NCBI GenBank assembly: GCA_963969345.1
Contig: OZ017770.1
Coordinates: 2,055,246 to 2,119,245, forward strand
DNA length: 64,000 bases
Direction: 5' to 3'
From: Turbatrix aceti
Taxonomy: Eukaryota > Nematoda > Chromadorea > Rhabditida > Panagrolaimidae
Below are positions 37,422-51,421 of the stretch, one piece after another. Within the stretch, counting starts at the first letter, position 1. Each line of letters starts with the position of its first letter. Under the pieces are notes generated by a model. That model worked only from the letters and a program-made list of their open reading frames with translations, was not told where the DNA came from and searched no databases. A program made the position numbers and the translations under genes.

Positions 37422-40400
37422 ATGGCTGCCATCAGACGGCATCTTACGCTGATAGCCGCCTGCATAGGCCTGGCTACTGCCATTTCCAAGCCATTTCACA
37501 ATTCATCCATGCCTGATTTGAGGCCAACATTTGTTGTCAATTTTGATATCAACAAAGTTATCTGCCAGCATTCGGAGAATCCAGAGGATCTCCACCTTCA
37601 CAATATGTCGGTCTTGTGTGACGGGGTACCAGATTGCTTTCAGAATCCAGCTTTGCACGATGAAAATTTTCCCTTCTGTGGTTAGGCTTCTTTGAGCAAG
37701 ACTTCATTTCTCAAATTCAATTTTTAGAAGGTGAATGCACATCTACCTGTAACAACCGGGGAGCTTGTCTCTACGACGGTGAACGTGCTCAGTGTTATTG
37801 CAATGCCGGGTTTCACGGGCCTAGTTGCGAGTACGAAGGTATGCATCCTTTTTTTGACAGTAAAAAACAAACAATTGTTCCAGACGTGAATGAATGCCAA
37901 GAAGATCACCCCTGCAGCTTTCTGGCACAATGCATCAATACCCTCGGCGCATACAAATGCGAATGTCTTTCAGGCTTCAAAGGTGACGGTTACAATTGCA
38001 CAGGTATGTCCGACATCAAAAAATGTTTACCAATTTTAATTCTTCTTTTCAGATATCAATGAATGCGAAGAACAAATAGCAGCATGTCCTGAAAATTCAA
38101 ATTGCGTGAATCTTCCGGGTTCTCATTTCTGCAACTGCAGCAGTGGTTTTGCTCCCCGTGGCACGCCAATGGAAAAGTGTGCCGACATCGATGAATGCGA
38201 ACTCGGAATTTTTACCTGTCCCGATGACAAATTCTGCCAGAACACAATTGGCAACTATGACTGCGTCACTGATTGCTCCGTTGGCTTTGAACTCAACGGT
38301 ACAGTTTGTTCCGAAGTCAACGAATGTCTCAATGCAAACCCTGGACCGTGCCATCAAAAAGCAACGTGCGAAAATACGGTTGGAGGTTACACCTGCACAT
38401 GTGACGAAGGATTCACAGGAGATGGACATGATTGCTCCCGTAAGACCCCCAAAAAACAGTTATTAAACAAGTTTTGAGTTGTTTTTCAGCTCTTTCCGAC
38501 TGTAGCAAGGACAGCAACGTGTGCGATCGTCACGGCTATTGTATTGCGGCCTTCAAGACGTGCACTTGTAAAACGGGTTACTCGGGTGATGGCTTCACTT
38601 GTCGAGGTATGTTAAGAAGGCGTGATTCACTTTTTTTTAAACAAAATAACTATTTTTAAGACATTGATGAGTGCGCCAACGAAAATCCGTGCAAAGGAGA
38701 CAATGGAAGCAAGTGCGTTAACATTGATGGAGGCTACGTGTGCTGCGACAAAGACACCGATGATGAAAAGTGCATTGAAGGTATTTTCTCACTTTCCATT
38801 GTTTTTATCATCAAAAAAAAGTTGCAAAGACATTGACCTAGATACACTTTCACTGATAATGCGTGATAAATTTTAGAGAAGGGAGCGTACTGTTCTGGAG
38901 GCTGCGGCCAGCACGCGTTGTGCTTGAATCAGACCTGCACTTGCCTTGAAGGGTACCAGGGTAACGCCGATGTACGATGTGAAGGTAAGTGATCGTTCGC
39001 TGCACAATGACGATGACCATAAGGCACAATTTTCTTTCAGATATCAACGAATGCGAAGACGAAGAAATCTGTCTTGGTGTGGGGCAGTGGTGCGTTAACT
39101 TCCTTGGAGGCCACATTTGCTGTGACGCTAATTCAACGGCACTCGAATGCGGCAGAACGGGACTGACAACATTGTTTACGATTGAGTCATCCACAATTGT
39201 TTCAACAAACGAAGAGAAAAGCGAAGATCATGAAAGTTTTATCGGTATGATCAAATTGTGCCTTTTGCATGTCCTTCAGCGTGTTGCGAAAAACTAACTT
39301 TTTTTCAACACCACTTTTTTGTAGGAATACTTGAAAGTGGTGGTCGTTGGATCGACGAGTCAGGAGGAATACTTTTGATTGCGCAGGGTCAAACCAATGG
39401 CTCGGAAGAGCTGTCAAGCGGTGAGGTCATTCAGTCTACCGCCTTCAGTTTCAAATTACCTGAATGTGAAATTAATGAAAGTCGTAACGCAACAATATGT
39501 CCTGAAAATTCTGAATGCAGCGAAGGACGTTGTATTTGCATTGAAGGATACGAATGGGATGGCCTCAACGGTGGATGCGCAGGTTGGTTCCTTCTCTCAC
39601 TTCCCTCCTATTTTTTTGACACTGGGCAGACGTTTAAAGTATACAAGACAAAAAACACCGATGACGGCTTTTTTTTGTTACAAAACATAGAGTAAACGAT
39701 TTTTTTGCTGCATTCGCATTTTATTTTTTAAACTTTATTTAATGCCACGATTAATTTTTTTGCTTTCCTAACATTTAATTATTGCCTACGTTGGCCTTTA
39801 AGATATTAACGAGTGTGAGAGTGAGCCATACCCCTGCAACGAAACCGATTCCGACTCTTCATGGTGCGTAAATTATGCCGGTGGCTATCAGTGCTGTACG
39901 ACAGAATCAAAAGAAACAGAATGCCAGGGATTGGAAATTGTAGCTGTGAATTCGGAAACAAATGAAGGTGGTTTACAAATGTCAGGTTCATCTGTGGAAC
40001 AGTCAAGATCAAAAGTGGAAATTTTTGACGACGAATCCCAATCCCAAAGCAGAAGAAAAATTATCGTTAACGGTAGAATCAATGAAGTTCAGTTAATCGA
40101 TGAAAAGAACTTAAAATCTGAAAGTCAAGGCAATGAAACACTGTCTTCTGAATCTACCAAAGTTGATACCGAAAAAAATTCTGCACCTCAGAGTAAGTTA
40201 TTAACTACTAATTTTCAAACAAAAAACAACGAAAGTTTAGGCGGAACAACATTTACCGGCAGTGCAATTGAAGTCGAACTCGTTTTAACTACTCCGTTGT
40301 CAAAGATTAGCAAAGCAAGCACTCAAGTCAAGAACACCACACATGGTACTTCAAGTTCAAAAAAAACTACTGTGGAACTCAGTACTACGACCAAAGTTGA

Positions 40401-43400
40401 CAGCAACAATCAAAATCAAAAGCACACTTCCGGGGAGTCAAACACGACATCAGATTCGGCAACATCTGCCAGAATCTCCTCAGGAGCCGGCATGCAAAAC
40501 GTAAACCAAAAGGTGACTATCACAACAGCCGGCAACGACACCACAGTGATCGAAACCATTATCTTAACCACTAAGCAAGTTTTCAAGATCAGCGATGACG
40601 GCTCGACGGTTGTTACCAAGGAGGTGCAAGGCGAAGAGAATATCAGAGACATTCTCCAGGCCCTCAACGTGTCAATCAGTGACAGTGGAAACGAAGTGAG
40701 TTCCTCGTTTGGTAACGGAACCCATCAATGGACAACGATTAAAAAAAATGGTGGTCAAGAAACGATAACGATTATCGTGGAAGCCGGCGAAGGGACACAA
40801 TCGTCAAATCAAAAGCCTAACACGACCGTGGAAATTCATACAACTCGGTTGCAAACCAACATTTCGAGCAGTGAAGAAAGTACTCATGAAAAAGATCTTA
40901 TTATCGGCAGCAGCAACATTAAAACCAGTGAAACAAATGATACGACTATCAGGGTCACCAATGGGTCTGAAAAACCTTCAAATTCTGTCGAAACAAAAAC
41001 CAAAATCATTCTTGATGAAAGCAACGCGGGTCAAAATTCTGAAAACACCAACTCCAGACAAAATACAAATAACACTGTCGGTAACGGTGAAAATTCCAAA
41101 TCCGCCGAAGAAAGCGAATCGTTTCATCTTGTATCATCTGTCAATGTGATTGAAGGCAATGACACCATGTCTGAAACTAAACTCCGCAAAACATGGACCG
41201 AAACTAAGGAAGTCGGTGCTTCAGAAATCAAAGAAAATTCCAAAACAAGGAAATTTGAAACTATCAAGTCTCCAGAAGAGAAGGAAGTTGTCGACCTGTT
41301 TCACGTTATTGCTGCTGTCAACGTTACTGATGCAAGCGATGAGGTCAACGAAACATTGAGCATCCAAAGGAAATCCAGCACTAACAGTAACAACGAAAAA
41401 AATCCTGAAGCCTTAAAAGAAACGGGTACTGTCAAAGAATATCATGTCGTCGCGTCAGTTCAAGTTAATGAACCCAACAAAACTTGGACCGAAATTGGCG
41501 CAGTTGGAAGCCTTAAAAATGCCAATCTCACGATTTCGGCCAACAAATCTGCAAAACAAAGCGTTGAAACAGGTCAGAGCTTTGCAGCAACTACGGTGAC
41601 AGAAAGTGGTTTGCTTGAACGCAATCAAACATCTCAGCTAAGCAGTTCAAAGTCATCCGGTGAATTAAACTCGAGGGCTGTTGATAACTCAACAGCAGAC
41701 GCCGAAGCATTTCATATCCTTACTTCAGTGCAGGTTATTGAAGAAAATGAAACACTTGCAGAATCAAAGTTAACTCACAGTAGTGAAACTTCAACTGCAA
41801 CGTCAGTAACAGGGCCATTGTCGACGACACTGAAAAGCACGACTTCAAAAGCTGCGACGAAGAAAAGTCTGCAGAAAATAGATATTGCGGCAACAACCGA
41901 TGAACAACATGTCACAACGCTGAAGCCAACAAAACATGCAAAAATCGTTGTCGATGTTACGGCTGAATCTTCTGAAGGATCAAAAAACGATTCAAAAAAC
42001 TATCAGGATAAGGAACTCTGGATTTCGTCGGAAACTAAACGAAATAACACCGCGCTCTACGAACTTTCAGCTGAAACCAAAAATCAGAGAACAACTTTGG
42101 CAGTACCACAGCAAACAACAGTTGCAGTGCTAAAAGCTGACCAGAAAGCTGTGGGTGACGTAGATCAACGTACAAAAGGCGGAACGAATTTTTCAGAAAA
42201 TGAACATCACACTTCGAAGATCAATAATTCTGGCAACACTGGCCAGACAATTAAACATGGCCACAAAATTACTACCACAACGGTTACGAAAAACGTTACA
42301 ATTAGCACTGATATCAAAAAGCCAAACATAACAACGCTAAATCAGCAAAACAAATTTTCTGGAGCTGAGGCATTAAATGTATCATTGCGAAATGACCACA
42401 AAGCGAATACAGGGTCTGGAATTTCTTCAAATTCGATAGGTGAAGCAACTGAAAAAACTACATCATTTGTAAACGCTGACCTGTCAAATCATGAAACCAC
42501 GATACTACTCCCTGCAAACACATCAGTTGTCAGCAAAAGTGACAATGCCAATGGTATGTCTAAAGCGTCATTGCAAATTCCCCCCAAGGACAATGAATCC
42601 ACATCGGCATCCGTAGAATCATCCAGCAACACGACCGATTCTGAAATTATCAGTCAAAAGGTTAAAACAAAAATACTTGTGGAAGTCGATAAGAGTTCAA
42701 CTGAACAAGTTTCTACAGCGCGAAAGAATGAAAACCATGTTTTGACAGATTCAGCGTCAGTTGCTGAAAAAGGTGATCAACATGCTACTGTTGGGCTTAC
42801 AACGACTACTCAATTGGCAACTACAATTGACAATAATCGTGCAACAGAAGGAACGGAAACTGACTTATCAAGAATTGCCGAGCAAAGCAGCACGATAGTT
42901 TCTGAAACATCCACAGAACCAACGACAACGGCAGCTACTCGTGTCTCTAATGCGGATAAGATAACGAAAATCCATGCGACTAAATCTAAAGCTTCTGGTG
43001 AAATCGATGAAAAATCCGCTGAGATAAACCACAACACTAACTCGGCCGAAAAGTCTTCGCAGCAAACTGTAACCCAGAATTGGAACAAAGGGTTCAGAAA
43101 CATGCTCAAAACAATTACCAACGTCATGGAAACCTCGGAACAGGAAACCAACTCGCCAACAAACAATGTTTCCAATTCGATGGCAGTTTCCTCGATTAAA
43201 AATCTGGAACCAGATGACGTGGTGATTTCGGCAAGAATCGTTCATGTTCAAAAAACTGATGCGAACAATTCCGAAATAACAGTTCCGGTTAGGGGAAAAA
43301 TTACCCCAATTGTCGACACGTTAACCGGTGAGCATTCAAACTCAAGTAAAAGTATTTCTGTTGTTTCCAATTCACTATCGCCGGAATCCCACTCTGCGAC

Positions 43401-46400
43401 TGGATGGATTACAGCGCATAAAACTGGTCATGACATCGTTTTCAACGCTTCTGGAAACGACAATGACAAAGTTCAAATCACGGCAACGATTTCCACAATT
43501 GCAGTTGCGCATGATAACCAAGGCAGTCGCTCGTCATCGGGTAAGGTCGTTGAACTGAATTTGTTCAATCCCGCAGAGCATACCACTGGATCCGGAAAAA
43601 CTTCGAACATAACAAGGGTGTTGGTGCTGGAAGAGCCTTCAGATTCACGGGAAACAGAATCCAGCAGATCTGAAAATTCTGGTGAATCAAAAACATCTGG
43701 TAATCAAGAAACGAATGGTGGATCTCACTTTACAGTTACTGAACCGGCGTTACTGAACAAACATGAAAACAACTTTATATCAACAGGTTCAACAAATAAC
43801 AATATCTCAGAAAAAAATCAAGGCATTGGCAAAATTGTTGAAATTGACATAATCAATGGTGACAACTCAAACCATACTGTCGAATTCAGTTCGAGAAAAA
43901 ATTTAACTAAATTGATAGTCAAGGAAGAATCATCGGAATGGTCAAGCTCGGGTTCAAGTCAGAAATCTAGCTCAAAGAAAACCCAGATATCAACGGAGCA
44001 TGATCACAATGCAGCAACGAGCAATAAGGCAACCGACGCTGGTGGATCTTCCTGGGAAAACACTGCCAAGACTATCGAAGTTTTAACTGGAAATTCAAAG
44101 AACAAGTCTGAAACTTTATTAGCTAGTGGTTTAAGCCAACAGACTAAGAACTCGAACAAGAATTCGGAAGTTGTCAGTAAAGAGACAACACATTCACCAG
44201 ATTCTGGTGATCTGATGTTGCAAACCACCTCATCTGCTAGTCCCAAGCAGGAGATTTTAAACGTTACTGGTAAGACAGCTTGCATTTGCTTCTACTGAAC
44301 GCATCACACACGCATTGCTTGGGAATCGGTTTGTGTTCTTTCAATTAACAAATATCTTCAAAAAATTTCAATTAAAAAATCTGTCCATCATCTATCCTAT
44401 CTTTCAGCTAAAATTAGCTATTTTTTGAAATTAACAGAAATTTTGCAGATTCAACAGCGATTATTGCTACTGCATCGGCTGAGATTGTCGGATCCAACGA
44501 GAAGGGTCTTGAAATCAGTGCGGACATGATTAATGCTGAAGAAACGACTGCCCTTCCTACTACTACTGTGGAAGGAGAACGTGGTACGACCGAAGCAGAC
44601 GCTGGAAGCACAGGCAGCGAAGACCAGAATGTTGTTAGCGGCGAGGCAGGGCTGGAAATCAGTGGATTCAATCTCGGTGGAGAGGGCGCTTCATCTACCC
44701 CTTCTAGCACTCCTGAATTGACTGAAACGACAACCGGATCCGCGTCATCGTCTTCTACGAATCCTGATGCAGGTACTACGACTGCAAGCGCAGAAGAACC
44801 TGCTCAGTCTTCATTGGCTACGACAACCGAGCCTTCAAAAATTGAAACTGATGACGGCGAAGAATCATCAAACGAAAACATAAATGAACTGCTTGAAAAG
44901 GGCAATGGAAGTACTTTGGCAACTAAATCGGCCGGAAGTAGCACTGCAGAGCCTTCCACCAGTACTAGTGCTTCACCAGATGTTTCCACACAAGGTGTAA
45001 CGTCTGAAGAAGTTGAGCCCAGTCAGGCGACAACGATTCCCAGTTTGGAAGGTAGCAGTACAGCAGCTTCTACGGTTGAAACCCTCAATACAACTGCAGT
45101 ATCGGCGATCACACCAGCAGAATCTACGGTGACGTCGGAAGTTACCGAAACAAGTGCGCAGCTTCCCGTTGAATCCTCAACACCTGCAATTACAACTCCA
45201 GAATCTACCGTGACTTCATCAACGCCTTCTGCCGAGTCATCAACGCTTGCAGTTACAACTGTAGAATCAACAATTGCTTCAGAAGTTAATGCTACAGATT
45301 CAACATCACCTGTCGGATCTTCAGCTCCTGAAAGTAGTACATCAGGACTCGAAATTTCTGCAACAACTTCGATACCAACGACAATCGTTTTATCGACACA
45401 AACAACAGCATCGTCAGTGGAAACTACAGCAAGCAAACCCACAAACGCTCCGTCCGAGGCTATAACACCGACCACCAGTGCGCCAACAGACGCATCAAGC
45501 ACTGTAGCAGCTTCGTTGGCACCTGAGCCGGCGGAATCTACGACTGCAGCCCCGACAACAGCAGAGAAAACTACTTCTGCACAGCCTGCTTCCAGCACCG
45601 AAAGCAGTGCAACAGAAACTAGTACTCCTGCAGCTACGGGATCAACTGCTGAATCTGGACTTACACCAAATGGTACTGAAACAGAAACAATATTTGTCGA
45701 AGTTGGAGCCACTACCGAAACACCAATAACAGAAACCTCTACTGTCCAATCTGAAACCGGGGAAAGTGCATCAAGTGGATCAACTGGAACACCCGAGGTC
45801 GTTAGCACGGCAAGTGTGTCTACAACGCCTAAACAATTTACGGGACTGCAGATCATAAAGGAAACCGGAAACAACACAACCTCACCATCCCGTGCAACAG
45901 AAGCGACTGCTGAAAGTACATCTGTGACTTCAGCAAACATGGCTCCATCAGAAACATCAGCGTCATCAGCATCAACGGAAGGTGCATCTACTGCAAGTGG
46001 GGCAACGACAACGGTTTCTGCTACCAGTTCAGAAACCACAGTAGCGGGCCCTATTTCTAGCACCATTTCTCCTGCAGCTTTGACAGAAAGTGCAATCGTT
46101 GCGAGCAGCGCGACGAGCGAACCAGAACAGTCCACTACGCCTGAAGGCTCAGTGCCAAAATCTGGAGAAATGGGATTAGAACTCGGTCCTGATGGCGCTA
46201 AATCAGAAATCGCGACGTCTACGCCTGGTGTTGAGCTGCCAGATGAAGGCGACAACACATCAGGAGAGGAAGTTAACAAGACGCAAAAGTTGTCTACTAC
46301 AACAGTTTCTGTTCATTCAATTCCAACCAGCGGCGAGCAAGGATTGGAAATTGGCCCCGATGAAGCACTGGAATCAACAACAGCCTCAAGTGCTCCCGCT

Positions 46401-49400
46401 GAAGTTACGACATCTGAAAATGCTTCTGAAATTCCCACTGAATCTACCACGGTAGGCTCGACTACTTCTTCTGCTACAACAACTTCGGAACCTGAAGTAA
46501 ACGTCACTGCGGGACTGGAAATTGGTCCGGACGTTGCTGCAACGGAACAAACACCAAATCCCGAAAGCACGACAGCGGAGCAAGTAACAACTGGAGGCCC
46601 TGCTGAAGGTCTTGAAATCAGTGGTATTGATTTGAAGACTTCAACTACGTCAGAACCGATTTCCAGTACGACAGAAAGCGAGGTGGTTGAAGGGTTGGAA
46701 ATCAACGGCGGAATGGGACGAGCTACGACTGCTGCAGCGGAAACAACATCTGAAACCACTGCTATCCCAACCACCGAAGAAAGCTCTCAAAAGACAACAC
46801 CTGTTTCAACAACAGAAACCACAGCTGAAGCCACTACAGAAACTACAACTATAGTTACAGAAGCAAGCACTACGGAATTGGCCGCGCCTGAAACAACTGC
46901 GTCCACCCAACAACAAACAGAATCCCCAACAAGCACGCTCACGCCTCCGCCAACCACAGCCACGGCAACAGGCAGCACGGCAACGACGAGTGGTGAAGTA
47001 CAACCTCCGTCTGCATCCCCGCATCCTAGTATTTTTATAGACGAAATTGAAAACGCTACGGAAAGTGGCATTACCGCAACAACGCATTGCACTACAAACG
47101 ACGAATGTGGCCTGAACGCATATTGCGAGCGATCATCGAGCACTTGTCGTTGTAGCTCCGGATTCCGAAGCCAACTCCTAGGTGGAGATTGCATCGGTAC
47201 GTTTTTTGATTCATTATACAATCAACATGAAATATTTTTTCAGATATCGACGAATGCAAAGAAAAACTCGACGACTGTCATTCGTCGAGTCGTTGTTTCA
47301 ACTACATCGGTGGTTTCCAGTGCCTATGTGCCATTGGTTACCGTAAGAACTCCGCTGGCATTTGTGAAGACATCGATGAGTGCTTGGAGACCAACAACAC
47401 ACACTGCGATGCTAACGCTTCATGCCGTAATCTTCCTGGAGCTTACCTGTGCGAGTGCAACAAGGACTTCACTGGGGACGGCTACACCTGTATCCCAGAA
47501 GGCCAGCGGCATTGCAAACAAACCGAGTGGGTCAAATCTGATTGCGGAAGAAACCATCTATGCTTGGTCGACGGTAATAGCACCGTCAATTGCGATACCT
47601 GCAAGCGTGGATTTTCAATGGTTCACGGAGTTTGTTCTGGTTAGTCAACTAAAAATTGAATCTTTGCTAAACAAATTTTTTCAGACATTAACGAGTGTGA
47701 AAACGGGGTTAGCAACTGTCATGAAGATGCGCTGTGCGTTAATTCTATGGGCAGCTATTCTTGCCAGTGTCAGCTAGGATATGCTGGAGACGGATATGCC
47801 TGCAAGAATATCGATGAATGCTTGCAAAATCCCTGCCATGTACAAGCTACCTGTGTCGACACCTTGGGATCCTTTGTTTGCAAGTGCCCTGATGGCTGGA
47901 CCGGTGATGGTGTCAACGCTTGCCTCAATCCGGGCGACTTGGCATGCAGCCAGAGAGATTCTATCTGCGGCACGAAGCTCGACAACAGCGCTTGCCTCAG
48001 TCTGTCTTTCAAGGACCATTTCCAGAGTATTTGCGAGTGCCGGGCAGGTTTCCGACTCAACGTTACCTCTGGTATCTGCGAAGACGTCGACGAATGCGAA
48101 GAGAACCGCCACAATTGTGACAAGCAAATGTCTCAGTGCGTGAACACTCCCGGAGGGTATCAGTGCCAGTGCATGTCCGGCTATGAAGGCTCCGGTGGCA
48201 TTTGTGTTGACGTTGATGAATGCGATCGCGGAATTGCCAGGTGCGACGTCAACGCAAACTGCATTAACGGCATCGGTGGCTCGGAATGCAGATGCAAAGC
48301 TGGATTCAGCGGTGACGGCAGCACGTGTGTCCCGATTGATGAGCGACATGCAGGAATCAGTAATTGTCCGGATGAATGGGTTGATATTTGTAAGCAATCC
48401 AACAAAACTTGTCATGTTGACGACGAAGAACTACCACAATGCGGATCTTGTATGTTTGGCTTCCAGCCGATGGACGGAAAATGTCAACGTGAGTGTCGTC
48501 TTAAAAATAGGGACAATAATTTCAAGGCAAAATTTTAGCTATTAACGTTGCCGGAAACTGTGTCGATCCGTTGAAAAACGACTGTGATGTTAATGCAGAA
48601 TGCATCGACGTTCGACCAGGTCGTCACTTCTGTTCGTGCAAAACCGGATACATTGGCGATGGAATGCACTGCGACGACGTCGACGAATGCTCCATTCCCA
48701 GACTCTGTGACACGCACGCATTTTGTGTCAACACCAATGGCAGCTACGAATGCCAATGTAACGATGGCTTCACGGGTAACGGTTTCAAATGTGTGCCGGC
48801 AAATCAATCTCAGAACTGCCGAATCAATCCTCAAATTTGTCACACAAACGCCGCATGCCAGGCTGATGGAACGTGCATCTGTATTCGAGGATTTTCGGGA
48901 GATGGTGTCACTTCTTGTGAAGTTTTGGCGGTGACAGAAGGCTCCCTCTACGAAATGGCTTTTACCGGATCGTCGACGGCTTCTTCGATTCTGGCAACAT
49001 CAACATCTACAGCGTTGTCATCGGCTGCCCACAATCATTCTTGCTCCGATAATGACCGAACAGCTTGTCATGTATTAGCAAATTGCGATTTGGCAGCCAG
49101 CGAATGTGTATGCCGTCAAGGCTTCGCAGGAGACGGTTACCTAGCGTGTGTTCGTATCTGGGAAGACTGTACAACGGATCCTACCATGTGTCATGCCAGC
49201 GCATCTTGCGACAAATCTTCCAAGCAGTGCAAGTGCAACGTAGGATACCTCGGAGACGGAATTAATTGTCTTCCCGATGAAACAGATTGCATTGTTCGTT
49301 CCGGGCTTTGCAGCGAGTTTGCACAGTGTACAGGTCGGAGATGCGTCTGCAACGAAGGCTACACCGGTGACGGAGCGACCTGCGTGCCTTTGGAAGCACC

Positions 49401-51421
49401 GCAACATCTTGCAGGAAACTGCAGTGCTTGCCATGTTCATGCGACGTGCCAGGTCAATACATGTCAATGCGTACAAGGATGCCTGGGTAACGGATATCTT
49501 TGTGTACCTGATCCCCAAGATTGTGTTGTTTATCCTGGAGTTTGTCACATGAATGGAATCTGCAACTCACAAACTCGGCGTTGTGAGTGCAAGAAAGGTG
49601 AGAACATTGTTTAAAAATTTGCTGACCAATGATAAACAATTTTGCAACTGTTTCAGGTTTCCTTGGAAATGGACTTGACTGTGCGACTCGAATTCCCTGC
49701 TCTAAAAACGCATCAATCTGCGACACCCAGGCAGTTTGCCTTCCTGACGGTCGCTGTCAGTGCAATCGGGGCTACCTAGGTGATGGTGTGGAATGCCAAC
49801 GAGCTTTATCAGCAAGCGAGCTATTGAGTACGACTAAACCCCAGCTTGTTCTTTTCGAATGCCCCGAATCCTGTGGAGCTCACTCTGATTGCATTAACGG
49901 TGCATGCAGATGCTCTCGGGGATACGTCTCTAACGACAAGGGCTTGTGCGTGGACATCGACGAGTGTCACATGAACTCCACTGGCTGTCATGCAAATGCC
50001 CAGTGTACAAACACGGAAGGTTCATACGAATGCACCTGTCGTGATGGCTATTCGGGCGATGGAAGAATCTGCAGTGCAGTGCTAGATGCTCCTGGTTCTC
50101 AATCTATTGATCTCGTGAGCGGAAGTATCGAAAGCGGTCACTCAGTGCAATGCAAAGCTGACGGAATGCTGCTTGAACTCTTCGAAGAACACGCACCTTT
50201 CCTTGGACGCGTTTTTGTGAGGGGGCAGAACAGCAATCCTCACTGCACGAAAACATTTACTGCCAATGATACACAGTTATCCTTCTTTATTCCCATTGCT
50301 CATTGTGATATGACACTGGAGGAAAATGTTAGTACATACCGTTATTTGACCTTGCCTGTTAATAGAAATTTTAAAATTTCAGGACACTTTAACTACCGTC
50401 GTAATCATCCAGAAGCACGCCGTGTTCCTTACTCAGGATTCTTACGCTTATCGTCTTCGCTGCAAGTACGCACAAACGACCATCAACGTCCAAGCGCACG
50501 CTGACATTCTTGACATGGTCACCGAAGATACGCTATCTCAAAATGGAACTCTCTCAGCATGTCAATTACGAATCTTAAACCAGGAGAACGTCGTTGTAGA
50601 CAATGCAATTGTTGGCCAGTCACTAAGACTTGCACTGTCAAGCGTGGTTTCCGATTCTTCACCCATCTTGCCCCGAAGCTGCTACGCTATCAACCTTGAG
50701 ACAAGCCAACGATACGAAATAACTGACAAGCGTGGTTGTGCCATCGACGTGGACCTCTTTCCGGAATGGGATCGGCTTAACGCCACTCATTTGCAAGCAA
50801 CATTCTTGACCTTCAAATGGCCTGACAGCGTCATGATCCGCTTTGAGTGCGACTGTGCTGTATGCGATGCTGAGTGCCCCGCCGTAGACTGCAGTCGACG
50901 GAGAGAGGCAAGACATCGGCAGCTGCGTGTCGCCCGAGGCTACCGATTCACAACGCCACCTAACGATGGCGAGGACGATGATTCTTCATGGCTTAAAGAC
51001 GTTCAAATGGGAACGCCTTCCAATACTGCATTTTCGTCTGTTGTCCTTGTCTCGGATGATGAGGAAGAGCAACTGGCTCAGAAACAAATGGAAGAATGGC
51101 TCGAAAATGGTTTGTTTAGTTTTTTAAAGTCATTAAAAAATTAAAAGTAGTTTTTGCTTCTTTCTTTATTATTCGCGACTCGCCGGATCTATTTCATTAT
51201 CACAGTCATTTTTTTTCAATTTCGATGTAAAAACGCTTTATTTTTCAGGCCACGTTAACGAAGACATTTTCACAAATATGGACGAAGAACGCGTCTGCTT
51301 CCCCACCCAGTGGATCGTTATCTGCTTGCTTTCAATCGCATTTTCGCTTTCATGCATCTGCGCGGCATCTTCGATTTACCGTCGCAAGACCAGACTTTTG
51401 CCGACAACCATCTCGGAGTGA
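37422..51421 (+). CDS. fbn-1: Giant EGF-mucin-ZP transmembrane matrix protein (FBN-1-like)
   Basis: Seventeen coding exons: 37422-37680, 37728-37838, 37884-38003, 38053-38439, 38490-38606, 38661-38780, 38877-38984, 39041-39244, 39325-39582, 39803-44269, 44449-47196, 47244-47639, 47685-48488, 48539-49597, 49657-50327, 50383-51109 and 51249-51421. All but one intron is phase 1. The protein has 4242 residues. Signal peptide 1-20; about 11 EGF-like modules, many with calcium-binding DINEC/DIDEC starts (to about 600); an Asn/Ser/Thr-rich mucin-like region (about 610-2920) in two giant exons; about 21 more EGF-like modules; a ZP domain about 3870-4115 (HSVQCKADGMLLELFEE, then DKRGCAIDV, CDCAVCDAEC). 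Basic SRRREAR and RVARGY sites could be cut to release the ectodomain. One transmembrane helix (WIVICLLSIAFSL) and a tail of about 14 residues end it. EGF plus ZP matches nematode fibrillin-related FBN-1, an apical matrix protein that protects epidermis from mechanical stress. Orthology is inferred from architecture. Confidence 0.85.

Noticed and set aside
45023..46279. A 418-codon open frame on the minus strand
   Set aside because: It is the complement of the Ser/Thr-rich coding exon of the FBN-1-like gene. Biased codon use keeps the opposite strand open, and the frame has no domain or splice pattern of its own.
37422..51421. Assignment as MUP-4/MUA-3-type or true fibrillin
   Set aside because: No SEA, von Willebrand A or TGF-beta-binding (TB) modules are seen. 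A ZP domain followed by a transmembrane helix fits FBN-1-like proteins better.
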